A DNA stretch of 11,607 nt, taken from positions 1 through 11,607 of the forward strand of contig CALLQM010000137.1 of assembly GCA_938014855.1 (NCBI GenBank), given 5' to 3'. Positions within the stretch are counted from its first letter, which is position 1, and each line of letters opens with the position of its first letter. Shown here piece by piece: positions 1-6,149 of the stretch. Position numbers and translations under genes: made by a program. Source of the stretch: an uncultured Clostridia bacterium (GTDB lineage Bacteria; Bacillota; Clostridia; Oscillospirales; Ruminococcaceae). Under the pieces are notes generated by a model. The model was not told the DNA's origin. It did no database searches and was given only the letters and a program-made list of their open reading frames with translations.

Positions 1-850
1 GATAAGTGGTCATACGGCGGCGTTCTCCCGCAAGCCGGCTGACATCGATTTCGCTTACTGTCAGCGCATTGGTTGCAAAACGTTCGCTTTCCGCAAGCAA
101 AGTTCCATTTTCTGCCACCATATTATGCGCAGCAAAGACCATATCGGTGGTGGATTCTCCCTCGCCGGCGTCGGCGTAAAGATAGCCGCAGACTAGTCGC
201 GCGGATTGACCCGTCACAAGACTTCTGCGGTAAGAATCTTTGCCGATGATCTCATCGCTTGCGGACAAATTAGCGATGATCATAGCACCTGCAACCGCGT
301 GAGACACCGAAGGCGGGTTGACCGCCCACAAATCTTCGCAGATTTCGACTGCTACCGAAAATTCCGGAAGCTGTGCACAAGAAAACAGCAATTTTGATGA
401 AAACGGAATGACGTCATCACCAAATCCGCTGTAATAATCCGATTGTTCGGGAGCCGGTGAAAACCAGCGCTTTTCGTAAAATTCCCCATAGTTTGGCAAA
501 TGTGTTTTTGGGACAAGCCCCAGAATCTCGCCATGACAAATCACAGCGGCACAATTATACAGCTTGCCGCGCACTTGAACCGGCAGTCCCACAATCACGA
601 GCATATCCATCTTTGCAGACGCTTTGCGGACGCTGTTCAGCGCCTCACGCGCACCATCCAGCAAAACTGGCTGTAAAAACAAATCCCCGCAGGTATATCC
701 CGTTAAACCTAATTCCGGCAGTACCAACAGACGAACACCCAGTTTATCTGCCTGTTTCATAAGATTAATCGTATAAGCGGCATTAAATGCACAATCCGCT
801 ACTTTAATTTCCGGCGTTCCGGCCGCAACTTTTATAAATCCATCCCGCAT
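1..850 (-). CDS. nadE: Glutamine-dependent NAD+ synthetase, N-terminal part (cut by window edge)
   Basis: Makes NAD+ from deamido-NAD+, ATP and glutamine in the cytosol, the last step of NAD synthesis (EC 6.3.5.1). Translating inward from the ATG at 848-850 gives 283 residues with no stop before the edge. The glutaminase (nitrilase-superfamily) domain is clear: its Glu-Lys-Cys triad is E46 in LPELGLTGYTCGDL, K115 in PKTHLPNYGEFYEKRWF and C171 in EICEDLW. The sequence reaches SRLAGERRR near the end of that domain. The C-terminal ammonia-dependent synthetase domain lies outside the window; the usual full length is about 640 residues. GGGAGG precedes the ATG at good spacing. No convincing own promoter was seen in the 117-base gap, so it may be read with the flavin reductase upstream. 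The family call is very secure; being partial is only due to the window. Confidence 0.95.
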   Translation of the reverse strand, partial: MRDGFIKVAAGTPEIKVADCAFNAAYTINLMKQADKLGVRLLVLPELGLTGYTCGDLFLQPVLLDGAREALNSVRKASAKMDMLVIVGLPVQVRGKLYNCAAVICHGEILGLVPKTHLPNYGEFYEKRWFSPAPEQSDYYSGFGDDVIPFSSKLLFSCAQLPEFSVAVEICEDLWAVNPPSVSHAVAGAMIIANLSASDEIIGKDSYRRSLVTGQSARLVCGYLYADAGEGESTTDMVFAAHNMVAENGTLLAESERFATNALTVSEIDVSRLAGERRRMTTY

Positions 851-900
851 GGATTTTTCCTCCCAATTCTATATTTCTCTCGATGAAATCAGCCAAACCA

Positions 901-929
901 TTGACAGCGCCCACTTACATCGCTATGAT
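901..929 (+). promoter_or_regulatory. Consensus sigma-A promoter on the strand opposite nadE/flavin reductase
   Basis: TTGACA at 901-906, a spacer of exactly 17 bases and TATGAT at 924-929. This matches hexamer for hexamer the promoter in front of the pantothenate kinase-like gene at 7182-7210. It points right, into the 3' end of the flavin reductase gene on the other strand, and no good plus-strand gene with a ribosome binding site follows. It could make an antisense RNA, a long leader for the lipoprotein at 1710, or be chance. Confidence 0.4.
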
Positions 930-967
930 ACTGTTAATGGGCATTGACTCTATGATTCCGCATCCTT

Positions 968-1564
968 TCATTCGTGTTTTTTCGACTTTTTACGGTTCTT
1001 TTTCACCGGCTTTTTTACCGAATAACCAAACGTTCCCAATCGTTTGCCCAACGCAAAATATTCCCCGTGAGCATAAGCGGCGAGATTGGCGCGTGCCAAA
1101 TCCAACCGTCCGGTTTTATCAATTAAGGACGCATCGACGTTCACCGCTAAAATTTCCGCAAGGAACATATCGTGCGTGCCAAGCGATGTAATCGACTTGA
1201 CTCTGCATTCGATTGACAGTGGGCTTTGGGCAATCATCGGCGCAGTAACCTGTGATGCTTTTTCCGCCGTAAGTCTGCAAACAGAAAATTTATCAATCGT
1301 TTTTCCGGAACGTACGCCGCAAAAGTCCGCGGTACGTACCAAATCCGTGGTTGTTAGGTTAATGACAAATTCCCCCGATTCTTTAATCAGCCCATACGAA
1401 TATCGTTCAGGTCGAACCGATATATAGGTCATTGCGGGGTTGGTATTGACAATGCCCGTCCACCCAACAGTGAGGACATTTGGGTGTTCTATTGTGCCGC
1501 AGGACACAAGCGCAGGCGGCACCGGAGCAAGCAGAGCACCCGGTTTCCAAACTAATTTTGACAT
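968..1564 (-). CDS. Flavin reductase-like protein (FMN-binding split barrel)
   Basis: 198-residue protein of the flavin reductase-like/flavoredoxin family (DIM6/NTAB type), cytosolic FMN proteins that reduce flavin or pass electrons to partner enzymes. Visible family features are the N-terminal PVPPALVSCG stretch, TVGWTGIVNTNPAMTYISVRP (typical of the FMN-contacting strand and loop), GEFVINLTT, and a C-terminal YFALGKRLGTFGYS. The length fits the family (about 190). The protein ends in an unusually basic tail, residues about 184-198, with nine lysines or arginines, which might bind nucleic acid or a partner. The ATG is preceded by GGAGGG at 5 bases. It is divergent from the lipoprotein at 1710 and has its own extended -10 promoter. 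The physiological substrate and partner cannot be read from the sequence. Confidence 0.9.
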   Translation of the reverse strand: MSKLVWKPGALLAPVPPALVSCGTIEHPNVLTVGWTGIVNTNPAMTYISVRPERYSYGLIKESGEFVINLTTTDLVRTADFCGVRSGKTIDKFSVCRLTAEKASQVTAPMIAQSPLSIECRVKSITSLGTHDMFLAEILAVNVDASLIDKTGRLDLARANLAAYAHGEYFALGKRLGTFGYSVKKPVKKNRKKSKKHE

Positions 1565-1593
1565 GTTGACCCTCCGTTTATTACTATCAAATT

Positions 1594-1623
1594 AGTATAT
1601 CACTTTTTTTGCATCAAACGCAA
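1594..1623 (-). promoter_or_regulatory. Promoter of the flavin reductase gene
   Basis: On the minus strand: TTGCGT (-35, plus positions 1618-1623), an 18-base spacer and TATACT (-10, 1594-1599). TG one base upstream of the -10 (1601-1602) gives an extended -10 TGATATACT. The same TGATATACT occurs in front of the hydrolase operon (7098-7106). It is well placed, about 30 bases upstream of the ATG at 1564. Confidence 0.65.
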
Positions 1624-1680
1624 TCTTTTGCCTATGTTTTATACACATAATAAAGGTAAGAATAAAATTAGGAGAACATT

Positions 1681-1713
1681 TTGAAAACAGATAGGAATAG
1701 AGGTAGAACATGA
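1681..1713 (+). CDS. Possible 10-codon leader ORF coupled to the lipoprotein
   Basis: TTG at 1681-1683 is preceded by AGGAG (1670-1674) at 6 bases. It opens a 10-codon frame, M-K-T-D-R-N-R-G-R-T, that stops with TGA at 1711-1713. That stop overlaps the lipoprotein ATG (1710-1712) as ATGA, the classic coupling geometry also used by azlC/azlD and the response regulator/kinase pair in this window. TTG starts appear common here. The peptide is basic (K, R, R, R). It may be a translated leader or simply an unused frame with a good ribosome site. Confidence 0.25.
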   Translation: MKTDRNRGRT

Positions 1714-3233
1714 AACAGATCATGATTGGACTGGCGGTACTCATGCTGTTTACAGCATGCGGTGCACAGCCGGAATCCGGGGCGGAACTGTTTCGTCCCG
1801 AACAATCGGCTCCGGCTGTTTTGGAAGAAAATATAGAAGAAATTTCAGCAGTTTTAATGCAGGACTATGTTCAAATTTATGAAACCTACTGCGGTGGAGC
1901 TGAATTCGACGCCGACACACCCAGCGCAAAAGCAATGCGCAATTTTGCATACGGATGGGTAAAAGAACAGAATCTATTGGATGCATTTGCAGTTTATAAG
2001 GGTGCTGATATCCAGCACTATGTGCTTCCATCGCATGAAACCGGACTTTTTTGTAAAACCGTTTTTGGTCAGGCACCAGCTTTGGATATGGCTGTATCCA
2101 ATCTGCGCTTTGATGCAGACTTTACAGAATTGTTCCCCACTCCCCAGCTAAAAATCGCAGACTGCGAAAAAACACCAGACGGCGGGTGGCGGCTGGTTGT
2201 AAACCGCAGTCTTGATGAACGCGATTATTATCCCGCAGAATATGTATTTGCTCCGGCAATCTATCCCGACGAAGTCAGTCATTTCCTCGAAGGGAAATCC
2301 CAGCAAACGCTTTGGCGGTTTGTTTCGGTAAGAAATCTGCCAATGCCTCAAAAAGGCAAAAATGCACAAGTGGTTAAAATCAATACCGCCGAGCAGCTGA
2401 CCGATCTTGCAGATGTTGTAAATTCCGGCGATTGGGACTATCAAAACAATGTCTATCTTTTGGAATCAGATCTTGATATGCAGGGAATTGATTTTACTCC
2501 CATTGGTTTATATGACGCATCGGATCCGCGTGATCCCGCACCAAAAGGATTTTGTACCACATTCGACGGTCAGGGGCATACCCTGCACAATCTTTCTGTA
2601 AGCGGAGGAGGATTGTTTGCAGGAATCGGTAAAAACGGATTTGTCGCAAATTTAAATCTACAGTCTGCCGTTATTAATGCGAACCCCGAGACGGATGCCA
2701 GCGGCGGAATTGCCGGCTGGATATCGGGCGGTTCGATCAGCAAATGCACCGTTTCCGGTACGATCACTGGATCGGATATTGCTGGAGGTATTGTTGGGCT
2801 TGTTCAAAACAGCGTAGTTCAAGGCTGCCGGGCAGATGTTACCGTAACCGGCAACGGAGTCTTGGGCGGCTTGACGGGAATAATTGAAGGTTCCGGCAGT
2901 ACGCTGATCGACTGCACCGTTACCGGCGAAGTCACAGGACAAACCCCGTATATTGCGCTTGGAGGATTCGCAGGCAAATTTATGGAAGGCACCATCGACC
3001 GCGGAATTGTTTCGGTATCGGTCAACGGTTCTGCACAGCAGGACTGCATTGGAAGTTTTATTGGAATTGCAATTGGAAAAAATGGAAGCTATTCGGGAAA
3101 TTGGGTCGGCTGTTTTTATGATATTGACGCGGCAGGCACTCTGCCAATTGCAGGATTGACCGATAAACAGCCCACTCACACATCCATCATCGGGCTGACC
3201 AACGCACAGCTTTTAAAAATGGGAGCAATTTAA
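1710..3233 (+). CDS. Secreted lipoprotein with GLUG-like repeat domain
   Basis: 507-residue protein, probably anchored to the outer face of the membrane. The N-terminus has a signal peptide (MKQ, then a hydrophobic run) ending in a lipobox-like FTA-C17. Residues about 25-210 form a domain I do not recognise. From about 225 comes a segment common before GLUG repeats (LESDLDMQGIDFTPIG, then TTFDGQGHTLHNL). Residues about 285-460 hold several glycine-rich repeats such as GGIAGWISGGSISKCTVSG, GGIVGLVQNSVVQGC, GGLTGIIEGS and GGFAGKFMEG. These resemble the GLUG motif of Gram-positive surface proteins and M26-type peptidases, which builds a beta-solenoid. No peptidase motif, LPxTG anchor or S-layer domain was seen. 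The start is an ATG with GAGGT five bases upstream. It is monocistronic, with a terminator right after it. The function is unknown; a cell-surface adhesion or binding role is a guess. Confidence 0.85.
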   Translation: MKQIMIGLAVLMLFTACGAQPESGAELFRPEQSAPAVLEENIEEISAVLMQDYVQIYETYCGGAEFDADTPSAKAMRNFAYGWVKEQNLLDAFAVYKGADIQHYVLPSHETGLFCKTVFGQAPALDMAVSNLRFDADFTELFPTPQLKIADCEKTPDGGWRLVVNRSLDERDYYPAEYVFAPAIYPDEVSHFLEGKSQQTLWRFVSVRNLPMPQKGKNAQVVKINTAEQLTDLADVVNSGDWDYQNNVYLLESDLDMQGIDFTPIGLYDASDPRDPAPKGFCTTFDGQGHTLHNLSVSGGGLFAGIGKNGFVANLNLQSAVINANPETDASGGIAGWISGGSISKCTVSGTITGSDIAGGIVGLVQNSVVQGCRADVTVTGNGVLGGLTGIIEGSGSTLIDCTVTGEVTGQTPYIALGGFAGKFMEGTIDRGIVSVSVNGSAQQDCIGSFIGIAIGKNGSYSGNWVGCFYDIDAAGTLPIAGLTDKQPTHTSIIGLTNAQLLKMGAI

Positions 3234-3234
3234 A

Positions 3235-3260
3235 AAAAGGACGCCGATCGGCGTCCTTTT
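3235..3260. terminator. Bidirectional terminator between the lipoprotein and nrdG
   Basis: A perfect 26-base palindrome with 13 complementary positions per half. The GC-rich core is GGACGCC / GGCGTCC with GATC at the centre, flanked by AAAA on one side and TTTT(CTTT) on the other. It therefore has a T-run on both strands. It lies 1 base after the lipoprotein stop and 2 bases from the nrdG stop, so it serves both convergent genes. Confidence 0.92.
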
Positions 3261-3262
3261 CT

Positions 3263-3763
3263 TTATAATTCAGCAGTGACCACGCTGCCATATTCGCGGG
3301 TGCGAATCAGATCAATGATTCGCTGATTATGACTGCCGCGGAATTGAAGCGTCAAATCCCGCTGTTCCAGTATAAACTTTCCGTCAATCAGATAATCGCA
3401 GACATCCAGCAAAGCATTTACCTGTGGATTTTGCATTGCAAGCAGTTCTTCATAGGTATAGCCGCTGTATGTAATCACATTGAGCCCCAGCTGTTTGACC
3501 TGTGCACCCAATTTTGAAAGCGCCTCAGGCTGGCAGAAAGGTTCGCCGCCCGAAAACGTAACACCGGAGAGCAACGGATTTTTTTTAATTTCCTCCAACA
3601 GCGTATCGGTATCGGTGAGATACCCGTCTTTAAAATCATGTGACTGCGGGTTATGACAGCCTTCGCAATGATGCGGGCACCCCTGCACAAACACAACAAA
3701 CCGAAACCCTGGACCGTCCACAATGGATTCCCGAACAACTCCTGCCAACCGAATCTTAGACAT
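3263..3763 (-). CDS. nrdG: Anaerobic ribonucleotide reductase activating protein (radical SAM)
   Basis: 166-residue class III ribonucleotide reductase activase. It uses a 4Fe-4S cluster and S-adenosylmethionine to put the glycyl radical on NrdD, allowing oxygen-free dNTP synthesis. Seen: IVDGPGFRFVVFVQGC, then the radical SAM cysteines C29-x3-C33-x2-C36 (CPHHCEGC), HNPQSHDF, and the SAM-binding SGGEP at 71-75. Length and order match NrdG. The start is ATG 3761-3763 with only a weak G-rich ribosome site (GGGGG). A strong terminator hairpin (3785-3812) ends just 21 bases upstream. No large NrdD catalytic subunit is present in the window; the upstream neighbour is a 55-residue glycyl-radical-like domain. 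Related activases of other glycyl radical enzymes are less likely given the size and sequence. Confidence 0.95.
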   Translation of the reverse strand: MSKIRLAGVVRESIVDGPGFRFVVFVQGCPHHCEGCHNPQSHDFKDGYLTDTDTLLEEIKKNPLLSGVTFSGGEPFCQPEALSKLGAQVKQLGLNVITYSGYTYEELLAMQNPQVNALLDVCDYLIDGKFILEQRDLTLQFRGSHNQRIIDLIRTREYGSVVTAEL

Positions 3764-3784
3764 TTTTAAAATTCCCCCAAAAAG

Positions 3785-3812
3785 AAAAAGGCGACCCGCA
3801 GACCGCCTTTTT
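3785..3812 (-). terminator. Intercistronic terminator/attenuator just upstream of nrdG
   Basis: The inverted repeat AAAAAGGCG (3785-3793) / CGCCTTTTT (3804-3812) has a 10-base loop and a T-rich run on the minus strand (TTTTTCTTTTT). It sits 7 bases after the stop of the small glycyl-radical-like gene and 21 bases before the nrdG ATG. No promoter fits between it and nrdG, so nrdG most likely depends on partial readthrough. Confidence 0.75.
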
Positions 3813-3819
3813 TCAATTC

Positions 3820-3987
3820 TTAAAGCTGTTCTAAGCCTGCTCCAACTCCATGCTTTACACGATCGTGTTCTTCCGATCGTTTTGCGTTGTTCCAGCGATC
3901 GACCGTTCCAACTAAATATCCGGTAATTCTGCGGATCCTTTCAAATTTTACACCTTCGCCAACCATTTGTGCTGTTTTTTTGTCCAT
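3820..3987 (-). CDS. Stand-alone NrdD-type glycyl-radical C-terminal domain, 55 aa
   Basis: A 55-residue protein from ATG 3985-3987 to TAA 3820-3822, with GGAGGA 8 bases upstream. The core (residues 17-47) reads RIRRITGYL, then DRWNNAKRSEE and DRVKHG. It closely parallels the end of class III ribonucleotide reductase NrdD, whose radical glycine lies in RVCGYLG and is followed by an FNAGKQEE...RVKH segment (E. coli Gly681, T4 Gly580). By that alignment G23 would be the radical glycine. The four-Cys zinc site and the whole catalytic barrel are absent. It is the first gene of a transcript with nrdG and lies behind NrdR-box-like sites. I recall similar short clostridial ORFs being labelled as anaerobic ribonucleotide reductase, but could not check. 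Options are a spare radical domain like GrcA/YfiD for pyruvate formate-lyase, one half of a split NrdD, or a relic. Confidence 0.85.
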   Translation of the reverse strand: MDKKTAQMVGEGVKFERIRRITGYLVGTVDRWNNAKRSEEHDRVKHGVGAGLEQL

Positions 3988-4033
3988 TATTTATTCCTCC
4001 GCATACATATTTTAAATTCTGCATAAATTTTCT

Positions 4034-4049
4034 ACCCAATATCTATGCA
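4034..4049. promoter_or_regulatory. Probable NrdR box, distal member of a pair (weaker)
   Basis: ACCCAATATCTATGCA matches the published NrdR box consensus (acaCwAtATaTwGtgt) at about 10 of 16 positions. It begins exactly 31 bases from the stronger box at 4065, a 15-base gap, which is the spacing known for NrdR box pairs. It also overlaps a 7-4-7 inverted repeat, AATATCT/AGATATT (4038-4055). Confidence 0.6.
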
Positions 4050-4064
4050 GATATTTTAATTCAA

Positions 4065-4080
4065 CCACAATATCTTGTGG
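4065..4080. promoter_or_regulatory. NrdR box upstream of the nrd operon
   Basis: CCACAATATCTTGTGG has 6-base perfect inverted arms (CCACAA/TTGTGG) and matches the NrdR consensus at 13 of 16 positions, including the CAATAT...TTG core. NrdR is the ATP/dATP-sensing repressor of ribonucleotide reductase genes. The site lies between the likely promoter (4100-4128) and the gene at 3987, where binding would block transcription. Confidence 0.8.
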
Positions 4081-4099
4081 AAGAAGAGATTGCTTATTA

Positions 4100-4128
4100 A
4101 GAATAAATCATTCTGGCAAAAAAGTCAA
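4100..4128 (-). promoter_or_regulatory. Promoter of the nrd small ORF-nrdG operon
   Basis: Minus strand: TTGACT (plus 4123-4128), a spacer of exactly 17 bases, then TATTCT (plus 4100-4105). Transcription would start near 4093, upstream of both NrdR boxes. A weaker NrdR-like palindrome, ATACCACATATTGTAT (4170-4185), lies behind it. Confidence 0.6.
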
Positions 4129-4195
4129 CTCAAAACAGCACAATCTTTTGTAGAATTTTTCTCCATTCTATACCACATATTGTATGCAAAGGTGA

Positions 4196-4867
4196 CTAAA
4201 GGTGCAGTTTCTTTCGTAATTCGTCTTGCATGTTCTTTCCCTGAAACGAGACAAGTGCCGTCAAAAATACCACACTGGACGCAACGCACAAAATGGACGG
4301 ATACCGTACGTTCACCAGTCCCGTCAACAGAAATACGATTGGCAAAATTCCAAATAGAATTCCAATCATCAAATAACTCAAGTAGTCTTCCACCTGCAAA
4401 TGCAGAATTTTTGCAATAACTACCATGGATAATAGCGCAAATACACACAAGCTCGGAACGACATAATCCACCGACCATCCGATCCACTGTTCGCCGATCA
4501 ACAAATCCCAAATTACAGAAAACGCCGAAAGAAGTACAACTTCCCAAAGAATTGTTTTGGGGATATTATGGCGTTTTCGTAAGGCCGTTGCAAGCCCCAT
4601 CCACATAAACGCAATTCCTACCGCAACAAACAGCGACCATAACCGTTCAACAGGAAAAATGGCATTGATGGCAAAACAAACGACTGCCGCTGTTACGGAA
4701 AGAAAAATCATCGCACGCAGTAACAGCCCGCTTTGGCTGTATCGGCGCGGCAATACCGGAAACACTTCCTTTTCCGGCTCAGCGGTTCCGGAAAGAATTC
4801 CCTGACACAGTGGACAGCGCTTTCTGCTTCCCGCTATGTTTACGCGGCATTTATCACAATACAGCAA
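4196..4867 (-). CDS. Zinc-ribbon membrane protein, DUF6320-like
   Basis: 223 residues from a TTG start at 4865-4867, last gene of the three-gene operon. The N-terminus is a zinc ribbon, C4-x2-C7-x10-C18-x2-C21 (YCDKC...RCPLC). After a linker come about six hydrophobic segments, including LLLRAMIFLSVTAAVVCFAI, LWSLFVAVGIAFMWMGL, VPSLCVFALLSMVVIAKIL and YLMIGILFGILPIVFLL. It ends with a short basic tail. This is the DUF6320 arrangement as I recall it, a family of unknown function often near acetyltransferase-like genes. I prefer TTG because GAGGTGG lies 5 bases upstream and the zinc ribbon then starts at once. The in-frame ATG at 4886-4888 lacks a good ribosome site and overlaps the upstream gene by 11 bases. 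A role as membrane partner for the two enzymes encoded upstream is inference. Confidence 0.8.
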   Translation of the reverse strand: MLYCDKCRVNIAGSRKRCPLCQGILSGTAEPEKEVFPVLPRRYSQSGLLLRAMIFLSVTAAVVCFAINAIFPVERLWSLFVAVGIAFMWMGLATALRKRHNIPKTILWEVVLLSAFSVIWDLLIGEQWIGWSVDYVVPSLCVFALLSMVVIAKILHLQVEDYLSYLMIGILFGILPIVFLLTGLVNVRYPSILCVASSVVFLTALVSFQGKNMQDELRKKLHL

Positions 4868-4877
4868 ACCAACCACC

Positions 4878-6149
4878 TCATTTCTCATCCATCGGACTGC
4901 TCACGATTTCAATATCAATGCCCATTCCACTGAGCATACGGAAAAACCGCCTCACAATATCGGTATTTACAAAAGCAGATGTAAAACTCAACACAAGACG
5001 GTCTTGATAGGAACACATGCACATTCGAAGCTGATCGGTGCTTGTAAACACATCAAACTGACGGATATAGTGTCTCAGCTCCGGCGGCATATCCACCCTG
5101 CCGATATTGGAAATAGAGGCCGTAATTGCTTTTCTTGCTATCCGATTGGCCGCCGCCATTCCGATATCTTTAAATACAAGCGGAACCAAACGGACAAATA
5201 CGTTATGCTCTAGTGTCGCAAAATCATCCATCCTGCGCCCAAGCCGTTCTGTGGTCAGTTCCTCTTGAAACACATGACTGATGCGTTCCACCACTTCTTC
5301 CAGTGTTTTGCCTTCATTGGCAAAACAGTGACCTACACGTATAAAGCTAAAAAAATTACGTGCCGACTGGGAAGCGAAATATTTGCGCAAATTGACCGGC
5401 ACCATTAATACAATTTTTTCTCGTTCTCTGCGTATCGGCATTTCGTCATGAATCGCACAAATCATAACTGCCGACAAAAACGCGGTCATGGTGGCATTAT
5501 AACGGTGAGCAGCGTCCAGCACCGACTTGGCTGACATAACACCCTCCAACACACGCATCTGTCCGGCAGGAAAACGCATTCCGCGGATTTGATAGGCTGG
5601 GGGCATCTGTTCCATTTTTACATGCTGTGTTCCGGAATAATATTTCTGAAAACTGTCCGCCTCACGCTGTGTCATGGATGCATCGTAATCCATCGGCGGC
5701 ATGCCATCGGGAAAATCCTGCGCATGGCTGACTGCAAGGTAATGATACACCAACAGCCGCAAAAACTGCATAGCTCCCGTTCCGTCGGTGATGGCGTGAT
5801 ACACTTCAAAATTAATGCGGCATCGGTAATACGTAACACGAAAGAGCAGATCTCTGCGGTCGCCGTCATAAATCGGACTGCACGGCGGATTGTTTTCTGC
5901 GTGGACGATTGGCCGAAGATTGCTTTCCTCCAAATAGTACCAAAACAAGCCTTTTCGAAGAACAGATTTAAAAATCGGAAACATCTCAATGGTTTTTTCA
6001 AGCGCTGACTGCAAAGCTACCGGGTCAACTTCTTCATACAGTTCACAGGCAAACCGAAATACTTTGCTGTCCCGTTTGCTGCTGGCAGGCGGAAAAATCT
6101 TAGCCGCATTGTCCAGCTTGTTCCATTCAGCAGTTTTTTTGTATCTCAC
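4878..6149 (-). CDS. Condensation-domain / alcohol acetyltransferase-like acyltransferase
   Basis: 423-residue cytosolic protein of the CoA-dependent acyltransferase (condensation domain) superfamily. These enzymes join an acyl group to an alcohol or amine. The active-site motif is seen as VYHAITDG, with catalytic-type H118 and D122-G123. The first histidine of the usual HHxxxDG is Y117. Other family-like stretches are LQSALEKTIEMFPIFKSVLR near residues 46-65, NLRKYFASQSARNFFSF (a loop region before the second half) and SNIGRVDMPPEL. There is no carrier-protein, adenylation or thioesterase domain, so this is not a modular peptide synthetase. It starts at GTG 6147-6149 with GGAGGAAACGCA upstream and overlaps the hydrolase stop by 4 bases (GTGA), indicating translational coupling. 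The substrate is unknown; an ester or lipid product is a reasonable guess. Confidence 0.85.
   Translation of the reverse strand: MRYKKTAEWNKLDNAAKIFPPASSKRDSKVFRFACELYEEVDPVALQSALEKTIEMFPIFKSVLRKGLFWYYLEESNLRPIVHAENNPPCSPIYDGDRRDLLFRVTYYRCRINFEVYHAITDGTGAMQFLRLLVYHYLAVSHAQDFPDGMPPMDYDASMTQREADSFQKYYSGTQHVKMEQMPPAYQIRGMRFPAGQMRVLEGVMSAKSVLDAAHRYNATMTAFLSAVMICAIHDEMPIRREREKIVLMVPVNLRKYFASQSARNFFSFIRVGHCFANEGKTLEEVVERISHVFQEELTTERLGRRMDDFATLEHNVFVRLVPLVFKDIGMAAANRIARKAITASISNIGRVDMPPELRHYIRQFDVFTSTDQLRMCMCSYQDRLVLSFTSAFVNTDIVRRFFRMLSGMGIDIEIVSSPMDEK

Noticed and set aside
2658..3179. 173-codon minus-strand ORF inside the lipoprotein
   Set aside because: Shadow of the glycine-rich repeats of the lipoprotein on the other strand; no ribosome site or promoter.
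4151..4170. Inverted repeat TAGAAT/ATTCTA after the DUF6320-like gene as a terminator
   Set aside because: Stem is short and AT-rich, and on the minus strand it is followed by CAAAAG, not a T-run.
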